Program-made: the position numbers and the translations under genes
The notes under the pieces: generated by a model
What the model was told of the DNA's origin: nothing
What the model saw: only the letters and a program-made list of their open reading frames with translations
Databases searched by the model: none
Shown: one piece after another, positions 1 through 9,882 of the stretch
How the letters are laid out: every line of letters starts with the position of its first letter
How positions within the stretch are numbered: position 1 is the first letter of the stretch
NCBI RefSeq assembly: GCF_022581195.2
Contig: NC_061461.1
Location: forward strand, 1,240,001 to 1,304,000
Length of the DNA: 64,000 nucleotides
Origin: Helicoverpa zea
Lineage: Eukaryota; Arthropoda; Insecta; Lepidoptera; Noctuidae
Reading direction: 5' to 3'

Positions 1-218
1 AGGTTATCAAATAAGCTCAGGAAAAAAATATTACTATCAGTAATTGTCAATTTGCAATCACCGGACCGCATGTTATAATATTTACAAACACTGAAACATA
101 TGTGTCCGTCAACTTGATAACCTATTTAACAGTATCTTTAAATAATGTAAATGCATATATTAAAAATTGTTCAATTTCTGTTTATATAAACAAAAACGAG
201 CATTCACATAAGTTAGAA

Positions 219-385
219 TCATCAGCCTAGCCTTTTCTCATCTATGTTGTGGTCGACTTCCAGTCTAACCGGTTGCAGCTGAGTGCCAGTGTTTAACAAG
301 GAGCGACTGCCTATCTGACCTCCTCAAATCAGTTACCGGGGCAACCTAAAGCCCCTATATAAGAATAGTTGTCAGATTTACATAA
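219..385 (-). repeat. Lepidopteran SINE-like dispersed repeat, copy 1
   Basis: This block reads, in reverse, like the dispersed lepidopteran repeat that contains 'actggaagccgac', 'ctcagctgca' and 'ggaggtcagatag'. The same words recur at about 31005, 43030, 49835 and 59450 in this window. The copy is diverged and not coding. I know the repeat as common in moths and butterflies; the exact family name is not certain. Confidence 0.65.
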
Positions 386-486
386 GTTGAATAAATCTAC
401 CAATATACTTGGGTGCAATCAAATGGATACTCCCCGAAATATTGTCTTGATAATATAAAAAGCTGCATAAACCATTGTATGTAAAA

Positions 487-1462
487 ACCATAGATATAAT
501 ATTACTAAACAAGATTGCGCACGCTCAAAATATATATTTACGAAAATGAACTCTATTCTAACGCAATAAGGTACTAAATTGGTTGCATAATACACAGAGG
601 CAAATCCGAGCCGAGAGGGATAGTTCGAACGGAGGCTGTTTGTCTCTTTCTAACACCTTGCCAGCATAAAAAAATGTTGTGATCAAAAGTTTTGTCTTCC
701 CAAAAAACAATTGAATCACTTATATTTTTATCTTATTTTAACAATTGTAAGTCAACAAATTAATAACAATCGCATTAATTTATTCGTATTTATTATTAAA
801 ACATAAACAACATAAATTTTTATTTTGCTTTTTTTTTATTTTCTAGCGGTAACCCTGAACATTCTTGGCGCGTAATCAGCATTTAAAATTTTGTTTATAT
901 TTTTTTGTATTAAATCAATTTAAACTATTAAAATGGTGAAAAAGTGTTGCGTTTCTACTTGCAAAAGTGAATCCTATGGTGGTTGCAATATATCGTTCCA
1001 CAGGTTAGCTAATAATAACATTTTCGTAAACCAAACAACTAGGGTGCCCATGAATTCTTGTAACGAGTCAAAATATGGGTGATGGATTTTAAAACTGTTG
1101 TACTATTGTTATAGCTTCCCAAAAAATGAAGAAAGGCGACATAAATGGCTCAGCAGTCTATATATGAAGTAGAAATACAAAAAAAAACAGTCTTCACTTC
1201 GAATCTTCCTGCTTTTATACTGCTAATTTCCGCTAATTATTAAAAGCCTTTATTAGTATCTTAAGGTCACAAACTGCGTAAGTTAAAACTTCAATACTAA
1301 TCTGTGTTTAATAATCTTAGCAAATTCGGATTTGTCTGACATAGCTTAATCTCATAGTCACCCTATTAGAAAGGGACAGACAGCCTCCGTACTAACTGTT
1401 TCACTCGGCTCGTTTTTTGGGTTTATATGCGCAGTCCTGTTTACTAATATTATGTCTATGGT
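487..1462 (+). mobile_element. Degenerate inverted-repeat DNA transposon carrying a THAP-like exon
   Basis: The ends are imperfect inverted repeats. Positions 488-525 (starting CCATAGATATAATATTA) match the reverse complement of about 1423-1461. A second inner block at 608-653 (starting CGAGCCGAG) matches the reverse complement of 1366-1412 at roughly 80 percent. A shared TAAAAA flanks both ends (482-487 and 1462-1467) and may be a target duplication. A THAP-like zinc-finger coding exon lies inside. THAP domains form the N-terminus of P-superfamily transposases, so an internally deleted P-like element is the best inference; the superfamily is not proven. Confidence 0.5.
933..1157 (+). pseudogene. 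THAP-type zinc-finger N-terminus, split by a short intron, broken
   Basis: An ATG at 933 opens a reading frame beginning MVKKCCVSTCKSE, which matches the first half of a THAP (C2CH) domain, including the paired cysteines. It reaches ...ISFH at a CAG|GT donor (1003/1004). After an apparent intron ending TTATAG at 1114, the frame resumes with FPKNEERRHKWL, the usual second motif of THAP domains with its conserved tryptophan. A stop follows a few codons later and the final C-x2-H pair is not seen, so the domain is incomplete here. In P-like transposases this domain binds transposon ends. It lies inside the inverted-repeat element 487-1462. Identification rests on motif recognition only. Confidence 0.5.
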
Positions 1463-1680
1463 AAAAACAGATAACAAGCCATAAATACTCTTTCAGACTT
1501 TTGCTTGTTGAGAATTGATATTTGTCACTTTATTGTGTTAGTCATTTCGAGACCTTTACGATGCAATAGGTAGTAATTGGCATTTTAATCAGCCAGTTTT
1601 CACAATATCAATAGGCTCTGGAAATTCAGTCCACCTTGAAAACTTCGACCTAAAACTGCATATTATATTATAATAATAAA

Positions 1681-2386
1681 ACCCGCAGGGCATCTGAGGC
1701 GGATGACGGGGAGTAGCGACCCCGCGGGGCTATATATCCGAGTGCTCCAGGGAGAGTATACTGTCCCCCACCTCCGGCTTGCCGGAGTGAAGCATGACGG
1801 GGGATAGGTCTCCCGCCTCTTGGCTTGCCTTCATCGGCCGGTCAGAGTGGAGTCGCTAGAGCAAGGTTAGTCCTGCTCGGAGGGTAGGTGCCTCGTGGTA
1901 AGTGGCGAGTGGGCCGGTGATGCTGGACCCACAGGGAGCGCGTGATCTGCGTTTAAAGTCCGCCGAGGTATCCTCACCCTTCTCAGCCGCTCATGTCCCT
2001 GTTGCCCTCTTGTTGCTTTTCAGTGACTGATTCCCGGGGGCCCAGTAAGTGAGTTGGCGAGTCTCCACCTGCCATTTTAACATGTATTTAATACATTGTC
2101 ATCGGCAGGTGCCATAGTTCCCGTAGTTTCCCCATTCCTAGTCCATTAGCATCCCATCACAATAGCCTAAGTAGTTTTTATCCATAGTTAGCAATAGTTT
2201 AGCACAGAACCGGGGATTGTTCTTGGGTACATTTCTATAGTGTATACAGGGATAATCGTCGGTTTTGTGTTACCATTTCATTAAAGTTGTCTCAAAAGGG
2301 CTTCAGCGTGTTGGCTTCGGCCCCACGTTCGCCTTCCAAAAATCCGGGACTCTGTAGTCCCGTGGTCGGTTAGAGACATACAAAAA
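1681..2386 (+). mobile_element. Non-coding fragment of a non-LTR retrotransposon (UTR-like)
   Basis: This GC-rich 0.7 kb island in AT-rich DNA has sharp edges and no ORF. Its end, around 'ccgggactctgtagtcccgtgg' and 'ggttagagacata', resembles untranslated ends of lepidopteran R1/LOA-type LINEs. The clade cannot be fixed, and no target duplication could be defined. Confidence 0.4.
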
Positions 2387-2697
2387 TAATTATATATTAG
2401 AAATAGCAACACTATTTTGGCAGCAGAAAACATAAATCAACTTTCAGTCATAACAAATGAACAGACAATTCCATTTTGATTTAATCGTTTTTCAGAAAAG
2501 TCATTACCAATAAGTTTTTCATAGAAAAATATTCTTGTTGCTACAAATTCTTGGAAAAATTGATTAATTACTAAATAATTTCTTTATCGAAGGTCAAGCC
2601 AGTGCCGACAGGAATTGATCAAAAACTGAAAGTTACAACTTTTTTGTACGACTTCAGTGAAAGTCTGATTAATCTGTCGGGGACAATTTTACGTAAG
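2387..2697. other. AT-rich spacer, no feature seen
   Basis: No ORF, RNA gene or clear repeat was recognised between the GC-rich LINE fragment and the left end of the TA-flanked transposon. Confidence 0.5.
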
Positions 2698-3080
2698 TAT
2701 ACTTCGGCCGTTCAGAGAATGCGTTCCTGACACCTATCAGTTAGTCACGACTAGTGATGGGCACAACATAACACTGAGTTCGTTACCGTTCCTTCAAAAT
2801 GAACCGCCGCATTATTTTAAGATTATTTTCGTTTTAAATTGGCGGAATCATTTGTTTTATATTTTAGTTATTTAAGTGGAAACCAAAAAAAGGTAATATT
2901 CATATAATAAAATTGTTTTATTTATTCTTTGTTACAAGTACATTGAATTGAATGTGCGAACAGAATATTAATCAGACTCCGATTTGCTTGAGGAGGTGGT
3001 GTCTTCATCATCATCTTCGCCTACATGTATAATTATATTATTATCAATAACAGAATCAATCCTGATATCTCGGTCTAACA

Positions 3081-3095
3081 AAAGCCGGGTAATCA
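3081..3095. repeat. 15-bp target-site duplication of the LOA-like LINE, left copy
   Basis: AAAGCCGGGTAATCA here is repeated exactly at 9298-9312. The two copies bracket the LINE at 3096-9297 and mark both of its ends. Confidence 0.9.
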
Positions 3096-3125
3096 TTAGA
3101 TTAGATTAGATTAGATTAGATTAGA
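3096..3125 (-). repeat. (TTAGA)6 microsatellite tail of the LINE
   Basis: Six perfect pentamers lie at the 3' end of the minus-strand LINE, directly against its target duplication. This is a LINE tail and not a telomeric array; the insect telomere unit is TTAGG. Confidence 0.85.
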
Positions 3126-3198
3126 TTACTCGGGCTGGTTTCCGCAACTCCACGACAAAGCGCGTATTTTGCGTGTGAGGGTGATAATGGGTGTTTAT

Positions 3199-5844
3199 TC
3201 ACTCGATCCACCCCAACTCCTCGAGAAAAGCCAGCAGAGGTTTAATTCTGCTGACTATCTCTTGGATAGTACCTGGGTTACCGAAGTACTTAGCCCTGTA
3301 TATGGCGGTTTCAGGGCAGTCTAGTAGCACGTGTGCCGCTGTTTCTTCTTCCCCCATGCAGGCTCTGCATAAGGGACTGTCTGTAACTCCTATAACATAG
3401 AGGTGTTTATTGAAGGAGCCGTGTCCAGTTAGAACTGCCGTAAACTTACGTAAATTCTGCTTTGATAGGCCCATCAGCTGTTTAGTGAGGCGATCGTTGA
3501 TGGTCGGGAGGGCCATCTTCGCCTGCCTGCACGCGCTGTGGTTAGTCCAGAGGTGGTTGTGTTTGTGCCTAGTACGCTGTCTTACCAGTGTTCGTAGGTG
3601 GCCGAAGGGGAGTGGCAGTATGGGTTCTGGTCCTACTGCTGTTTGGTCTGATCCCCTTCTCGCCAGCTCATCCGCTGCATCGTTGCCTCGGGAGCCACTG
3701 TGTCCTTTTATCCATTGAATGGTTATGTTATTTAAACTGCCTACCTTGTTTAACCGTTGGTGGCACTCGTGTATAAGGCCGGAGTTTGCGCAGTGTTTGC
3801 TTAGGGCCTGTATTACTGCCATGCTATCTGAGAGTATTCGGATAGAGTGACCGGTTACTTCCCGCTTTATGACTGCTTCGGCCGCTAGGGAGATGCCTAT
3901 ACATTCAGCTTGGAATACTGTATTATGTACTCCTAGGGGTGTGAATATGTGTATGTTTAGGTCTTCTGAGAAGATGCCTGAACCTGTGCCGGTGCTTGTT
4001 TTGGATCCGTCGGTGAAAATTCTTAGTTCTTTGGGATTATGTCCCTCGTAACGATGATCCTCAAAAAGTTGGATCCTGTATTTCTTATCGAATATAAAGA
4101 CTTTGGGTATGCGGTCGTTTATAGCCTGCATAATGGGAAAGTCTGCATAAAGATTGTTTAGTATAGTTGTGTGTTTTGTAGGCAACTTGCTCCAGAGATT
4201 AAGGGTTTTGAGTCTTAGAGCCGTCATTGCTGCTTCTTGCTGTGCAAAGAGGTTCAGCGGCGGCAGACCTAGCATGGCTTCCAACGCTGCCGTTGGTGTT
4301 GTCCTCATGCCACCTGTGGCTGCCATGCAGGCTTGTCTTTGGACTCGCGCCAGTTTATTTGCGACTGTAGTTTGGTCGGTTTTGGGCCACCAGACTAAGG
4401 CGCCGTAAGTGATCATGGGGCGGATCACTGTTTTGTATAGCCATAGTATTATCTTAGGGGATAAGCCCCATTTCTTCCCTATCATTTTCTTACATTGCCA
4501 AAAGGTAATGCTGGCTCTGTTTACTTTATTGTCTATATGATTACTCCATTTCAGCTTACTGTCCAGAGTGACGCCAAGGTATTTGACTTCGTTGGATAGT
4601 TTGAGTTCTGTATTGAAGAGTTTAGGTAGTTTGTACGGTCCCAACGTTCGTTTGTTTGTGAACATGACTAACTCAGTCTTGGTGGGGTTTACTGAAAGGT
4701 CAAATTCCCTGCACCACTGTTCTACGATTCGTAGGGCCTGTTGAGTAAGGTTGCAGATAGTGTCAGTTACCTTGCCTGAGATGAGGATGGCAAGGTCATC
4801 CGCATAACCTATTGTGTAGTCGTGGTTTGCGTTTAGTTTTGTGATGAGATCATTAATCACTAGATTCCACAGGAGCGGGGACAGTACCCCTCCCTGTGGA
4901 CATCCTCTGGCTATTAGTGCTGATTTGTCATCATCTTCAAAGCGTACCACGCGTTTGCTGAGCATGTTTGTGATCCAATCAGTTAGCATCGGGTTAACTC
5001 TGTGTCTGAGTAAACTCGTTGTTATGCTAACGAAGTTTGTTTTATCAAAGGCTCCCTCAATGTCTATAAAGGTGCCAAGGCAGATGCCTTTTTGTTCTAT
5101 TGCCTCCTCTATCCGGCTTACTACCAGATGAAGCGCTGATTCTGTTGATTTCCCCGAGCTATATGCGTGCTGATTCGGATGCAGGGGGTTGTTTCTTAGC
5201 GCACCGTCCCTCAGCTCTCGCTCACATAACCTTTCCAGGGTTTTTAGAGCAAAGGATGTCAGGCTGATTGGTCTGTAAGATTTTGCGCTTGTGTAGTCTC
5301 CTTTACTTGGCTTTGGGATAAAGACTACTTTGACCTCCCTCCATTTTTTGGGGACATATCGAAAAGCCAGGCATGCTCTCATTAGTCTTAATAGTCTATA
5401 TGAGATGTATGGTCCTCCCCATTGCAGGAGCGCTGGGAAGATTCCGTCCGGACCTGCTGCTTTGTATGGGTGGAAGCTTTGAATTGCCCAATGGAGTTTT
5501 TCCATTGTGACGATTTTTTGTGCGTATGACCAATCTTCTTCAGTTGGTGTTTGTGTTACCTCATGCCATTCTACATTTTGCGTGAAAACGCATCCTGGGA
5601 AGTGGGTCTCAATTAGGACGCGCTTCGTTTCTTCCGGCGATGTGGTATGTGTGTTGTCTGGTTTTCGGAGAGTGCCCAGACCAGGTGTGTTTTGTTGTGC
5701 TAGGATTTTCCTTACCCTGTTTGCTTGTTGACAGGACTCGATGTTACCACAGAACTTGCGCCATCCCCTGGTACTTCGGAATCTGATGCATTTCTTGTAC
5801 CTTGATTTGGCCGCCTTATAGTCGTCCAATCCTCGTCGGCACAT
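3199..5844 (-). pseudogene. LINE ORF2, C-terminal part: reverse transcriptase and RNase H
   Basis: This 881-residue open frame continues ORF2 after a frameshift. It copies LINE RNA into the target by target-primed reverse transcription. Reverse transcriptase spans about residues 110-400, with AGPDGIFPALL near 130, FIDIEGAFD near 260, CPQGGVLSPLL near 315 and the catalytic YADD at 347-350. RNase H follows at about 607-730 with TDGSK (D612), an AECIG acidic residue, LSDS and a GNDAADELA end. A cysteine-histidine cluster (C826, C829, H838, C843) closes the protein, as in I/LOA/Jockey-type ORF2s. All key catalytic residues are present. The ATG at 5844 is only the first Met after the frameshift; the real start is at 6848. 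Confidence 0.85.
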
Positions 5845-6848
5845 GTATTCATTGCTCTGTTTAGAGTTTTTCTCACTTGTTTACGCCTGCGTTCTAGTTC
5901 CGCACCCCACCATGGTTGTTTCCCTGGTGTTTTCTGGTATGCAGTTTCGGGGCAGGCTGTTTGATAGCTGTCTATCATTGACTGTGTGAGGTAGCTTACC
6001 TGTTCGTCAATTTGTTCTGTGTCCACGTAATTTGTAGGGTCCCCGAGTTGCGCAAGTTTGGTGCTGAGCGTACGGGTGTACGTCGCGCGGTCCGTATTGC
6101 GTGGGTTCCGTTTCGGTGGTGTTTCTTGTATACAGACCTGTAGGTCAAAGCGGATCCATCTGTGGTCTGAGCAAGATGCCTCCTTAGAGACATGCCATCC
6201 TGTGATTAGCTCCGCTACGCTCTCTGATGCGAGAGTCAGGTCTATAATTGTTTGACTTCGTCTAGTGACGAAAGTTGGTTCTGATCCAGTGTTTATTAGT
6301 GATAGGTTGGTTGTGAATAAGTAATCAAATAAGGTCTTACCCCTATCGTTGTGTGTATCCATTCCCCACAAAGGGTGGTGTGCGTTGGAGTCAGTACCGA
6401 TAATCACTTCCTTCCCTTCTCTCTCGCAGTGATTCACCAGGCGGGCGAGGTCGTAGGGAGGAGGCTCCTCTGCTTCGGGCATGTATACCGAGGCGAGGGT
6501 GATCTCCATGTTTAAAGCAGGTTGCTGTATTGAGATGGCAGATTGGTCTCTGCAACAGAAATCTGATAAAAACTGTGTTTTTATGTTTTTTGTTGTATAG
6601 ATGCACGCCCTGGGATGGTCGTGATGTATGTCTACGTGAATCTTACCTCCAAGATTGGAGAGTCCTCTGATTTGGCCGGCCCTGACCCACGGCTCCTGGA
6701 TTAGGGCAATGGCCGTGTGTTGAACCTCCAACCATTTGCGCAGCTGAGCCGTCGCGGTTTGGCTGTGGTGGAGGTTTGCTTGGAGGATTTTAATTGTCGA
6801 CGAAGAAGGGGACGCCATCGCAGATTGCGCCCTCCTCGTCTCCTCCAA
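5712..6848 (-). pseudogene. LINE ORF2, N-terminal part: AP-type endonuclease, frameshifted end
   Basis: This 378-residue frame starts with the exonuclease-endonuclease-phosphatase fold that nicks target DNA. ILQANLHHSQ opens the domain, IQEPWV carries the catalytic glutamate, GTDSNAHHPLWG is the central motif and CSDHRWI is the terminal SDH motif. The frame overlaps the ORF1 end by 59 bases, typical of LINEs. Near 5815-5835 the reading frame of the downstream ORF takes over, shown by matching sense of both frames around there; the last ~50 residues here are frameshift nonsense. One lost base would explain it. Endonuclease residues look intact. Confidence 0.85.
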
Positions 6849-8556
6849 GCTGTAGCCCGGCCAGCAGGTCCCCGGACTCGACTTCGTCCCCCTCCAGGTC
6901 TGAACCCGTCAGAAGGGCTTCTTCCGGGTCGTCGTCCTGTGAGGGGACGGTTGCGGGTACGGGCACCGCAGGGCCCTCGGTGGGGCCAGCGCCCTCGCTG
7001 GTCGTGGTACTTGTGCCAGGCTGTTTCTGGATGGTGAAAGTGGCGGGGTCCCATCCCGGCGGAGTATCGGCAAACTTGCCGTTGTGACCCTGGAATTTCA
7101 CGTACACCGCACCCAGCCCGAAGGCGAGGCGGCGCCCGGACTTCATCAGGGTCGCGATTTGTTCCTCCGGGATTCCCACCACCACAAAGCTGGCGCCTTG
7201 CTGCTTCTCCTGTCTTTGGAGCACCCACCTGTCGACCGCGATCTGCGGGTTCTGGTATGCCAGAATCCGCCCGATGTCTCGCGAGTCGGTGATGGCCCCC
7301 TGTTCATTAGGGATCAGGATGCCACACCTGATCCTTCGTGTAATTTCCGACTGGCTCTTGATGATCAGCTGGTGGCCGGTTGAAAGGGCCAAGTCGGCGA
7401 TGGTTTTTTGAAGCCATGTCAAAGTGTGGTCGTTGGAGCACCACAGCTTCAGGACGCCTTCTGTGTAAACCGGCTTACCATTAAAAGCTGGCCCCGGTTG
7501 TTTGTTGTTCGGGGACCATGCCTCCTTTAGGATGGTCTTCTGTATCCCCGTCAGTATCGTGTCCGCTACGTCCTTTGTTAGGATCCCGGTGTGGCCGCAT
7601 GTAACTGCGATGCACAGGGACTCCTTGGTTGCTTGAGCGTAGCTTACCCGAGGAGTGGCCCGCTTGGACGGGTCCAGGCACTGTCGTTTGCGCTTCCCAC
7701 GGGGCGAAAGTGTCTCGTTCAGAGCGCGTTTGGCAGCTGTCTGTACCTCACCTGCAGGGCTTATTGTTTCGTCCCCTTCCTTCACCGGCCTGCCGGCCCC
7801 CGCGCCCGGCGGACGACCACTCGGTCCAGGTCGGCTTTCGCCTGCCTGGGCCTGTGTACGCCCACCGGCACAGAAGCATGGCTGGCCGGAGGTTGGGGCA
7901 GCGGGTAGAGCTGGTGTGTCGGGCGCGGCGTTCGCGTTCATGCGCGCTCGCCTGCGCTGGCGTGGGTTGATCTTCCTCTTCTTGGAGCTCACACCATGTT
8001 GGTTTTGGTTAGGGCGTTGGGGTTGTGGAGTTTGTTTCCCCTTGCCCTTGCGTTTTTGCACCTGCCATGCGGAGGAGAAGTAGTCCTCAGTCCGGGTTAC
8101 CGTATCCGCGTTGACGGAGGCAGATGGCCCGGAGGTGCCGGCATGTGGAGCAATTTGCTCGGTGTGCTGTGTTATGTGAGGACCGCCGAGGGGGTGAGCC
8201 GCCGACGGAACCGTCACGGGGGTGCTTGGGTCGGTACTGGTTTTACCCGTACCTATAACCCTCGCCCTGTTTGTGGAGTCGGTACCAGCTTTACCTGGTC
8301 CCTTCCTCCTGCTTTGACGTTTGGTCTTCGGCACGGTTCTCGCCATGCCTGGACCTTTGTCGCATTTGCCCACGGGGGCAGAATGCGCGGTGTTCGCGCA
8401 GGTCGTAGGAGTGTCGTCGGCTTTCGCTGACTCCACCCTTACGCCGGTAAAATTTATTTTAGTGTTATCCATATTTTTGATTATTTTAGTTTCTTCTACC
8501 GAGCTCCCACCCTCCATGGAGCCCGCAACTGGGAGCGCCCTACTGAAGGTAGGCAC
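6790..8556 (-). CDS. LINE ORF1 (Gag-like RNA-binding protein)
   Basis: A 588-residue uninterrupted frame. The N-terminal half is low complexity, rich in Lys, Arg, Pro and Gly (for example KRKGKGKQTPQPQRP and KKRKINPRQRRRARMN) and likely disordered and RNA-binding. Residues from about 330 to 510 look like the RRM-like module common in ORF1 of insect LINEs (DUF4780-like), with VSYAQATKES, a conserved tryptophan-rich core and GVPEEQ-like loops. I do not see CCHC knuckles. The C-terminus is acidic. The protein would package LINE RNA and return it to the nucleus. Its end overlaps the ORF2 start. It appears intact; the start is the first Met and is not independently supported. Confidence 0.75.
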   Translation of the reverse strand: MPTFSRALPVAGSMEGGSSVEETKIIKNMDNTKINFTGVRVESAKADDTPTTCANTAHSAPVGKCDKGPGMARTVPKTKRQSRRKGPGKAGTDSTNRARVIGTGKTSTDPSTPVTVPSAAHPLGGPHITQHTEQIAPHAGTSGPSASVNADTVTRTEDYFSSAWQVQKRKGKGKQTPQPQRPNQNQHGVSSKKRKINPRQRRRARMNANAAPDTPALPAAPTSGQPCFCAGGRTQAQAGESRPGPSGRPPGAGAGRPVKEGDETISPAGEVQTAAKRALNETLSPRGKRKRQCLDPSKRATPRVSYAQATKESLCIAVTCGHTGILTKDVADTILTGIQKTILKEAWSPNNKQPGPAFNGKPVYTEGVLKLWCSNDHTLTWLQKTIADLALSTGHQLIIKSQSEITRRIRCGILIPNEQGAITDSRDIGRILAYQNPQIAVDRWVLQRQEKQQGASFVVVGIPEEQIATLMKSGRRLAFGLGAVYVKFQGHNGKFADTPPGWDPATFTIQKQPGTSTTTSEGAGPTEGPAVPVPATVPSQDDDPEEALLTGSDLEGDEVESGDLLAGLQLGGDEEGAICDGVPFFVDN

Positions 8557-9297
8557 GCTAGGACTACCCGGTAGATATAGGAACGCGAGGCTGGCTTACA
8601 GTTCGACATCGGGCACTCGATCAGGCTGGAGTCTGGAGCAGAAAGTCCCGACTTCCAACCTTCACTTGCACCGTCAGCATGACCTTCACCACCGCTACGG
8701 CCGCCCAAGGACGGCTTTCGCGGACCCCACGTCCCTCGCCTGTGGCCCTCTGACGGGACACGATTGGCCATTTCCCTAACCCATGGCTCTAAGGTAGGGC
8801 AACCGTTTCGCGTGAAATCCAGACCAAAGGGGGCGTGTTGCCGCACGGACGCATTACCGCCAGCGCCGCTTGGCTCAACCCCCCAGGATTCCTTCATCCC
8901 CACTTACGGCGCTCGACTGCGCAGGTCCTAGCGCAGGTGACTGTTTACTCCTACCCGCCATCATCAGAGAATAAGTGATGGACGGGCCCGCAACCACTTA
9001 GTCACAAGGATCACGGTAAGGAGTGGAGTTGGATTGTGGAGGGGTTGGGGGAAAAACTGGGAAAGGGTTAGGAGTTTGACTGGGGTTGGAAGTGACTGTA
9101 TGTGCGAGGGATGGGTATGTGCGCTGTGCACACGACAGGACTTTGAAGGGGTGGGATGGGGGAGAAGCAGCTCTTAGCATAGGCAGGAGGGCGAGACCGA
9201 AGTCTTCCCTGCGACCTAAGGTCCCGGGTGACGCCGGTGTTACAGGCTCGAACTGTACCACGCACTTGGAGGCGGCTGGGGAGAACGTCAACCCCTC
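8557..9297 (-). promoter_or_regulatory. 5' UTR and probable internal promoter of the LOA-like LINE
   Basis: This 741-base leader lies between the target duplication and ORF1. It is GC-richer than the host DNA and has no convincing ORF. LINE leaders of this position usually hold an internal promoter; that role is inferred. Confidence 0.5.
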
Positions 9298-9312
9298 AAA
9301 GCCGGGTAATCA
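9298..9312. repeat. 15-bp target-site duplication of the LOA-like LINE, right copy
   Basis: Exact copy of 3081-3095. It marks the 5' end of the minus-strand LINE at 9297 and shows that the insertion is full length. Confidence 0.9.
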
Positions 9313-9882
9313 AATAAAAACAGATCGAAAACACTTGAAAAACGTGGTCTATGCGCACGAAACGACAACGGACGACTGTTTTAGCGTCACAAAATGGCGG
9401 CCCATAACGCCATTTGGGGTTACCATTTTTAATCTAAGTATAAAAATGCGGTTTGGTCATAGTTTTATTTTTATATTTCATAAACGTTATAATTAAGTCT
9501 TATAGTCCATTATTTTCCAATTCTTAAAAAGAAAATCAAAACGTATTATTTTATATTATAACTGTATAAGAACAGATTACGATACTTGCCTGTTATTTTT
9601 AGCACAGCACTACAAAATATAAACCGCTGACATAACCTTGTAATAGCGCAGTATAGATTTAGAAAAATATTGTTTACCAAGTTATTTGACACTCAGTTTG
9701 GCACAAAATTATAACATTCATTGATTATTGATATAATAATGTTGTTTTAATGCTCCTCAATTGTTAAAACGGTAAACAACCAGCAAAAATATTTTTATCG
9801 TAACTGCAACGCCATTGCAAAGTTACGTCGTCAGTTCAATCGCGATGTGTCAGGAACGCATTCTCTGAATGGCCGAACTATA

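Larger units (their letters stand above)
3096..9297 (-). mobile_element. Full-length LOA-like non-LTR retrotransposon
   Basis: A 6202-bp insertion is bounded by a perfect 15-bp target duplication. Read on the minus strand it has a 5' UTR (9297-8557), ORF1 (8556-6790), an overlapping ORF2 (6848-3199) with endonuclease, reverse transcriptase and RNase H, a short 3' UTR, and a tail of six 5-bp repeats (TTAGA on the plus strand, 3096-3125). The domain order and endonuclease start (ILQANLHHS..., IQEPWV) are most like LOA/Bilbo/Lian elements; R1 or I group are the alternatives. One frameshift in ORF2 is the only major lesion noticed, so the insertion is probably young. Confidence 0.85.
2700..9880. 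mobile_element. TIR DNA transposon with TA target duplication, interrupted by a LINE
   Basis: The terminal inverted repeats are about 33 bp. The left end starts TACTTCGGCCGTTCAGAGAA at 2700, and the right end finishes as the reverse complement of TAGTTCGGCCATTCAGAGAA at 9880. TA dinucleotides flank both ends (2698-2699 and 9881-9882). Removing the LINE insertion (3096-9297) and one copy of its target duplication (9298-9312) leaves about 1.0 kb of element. That remainder has one minus-strand open frame but no transposase I can name. The right end is 169/170 identical to the inverted left arm of the MITE at 61937-62163, which ties both to one recently active family. The TA duplication fits several superfamilies, so none is assigned. 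Confidence 0.75.

Noticed and set aside
3096..3125. Telomere-like TTAGA array
   Set aside because: The unit is TTAGA, not the insect TTAGG, and it sits exactly at the LINE 3' end inside its target duplication.
3410..8430. Many plus-strand open frames opposite the LINE ORFs (for example 7655-8083 and 7996-8430)
   Set aside because: They are antisense shadows of ORF1 and ORF2, caused by the GC-rich codon use of the LINE, and have no domain similarity.
8998..9496. Overlapping open frames on both strands in the LINE leader and flank
   Set aside because: They cross the LINE boundary and target duplication and match no protein, so they are chance frames.
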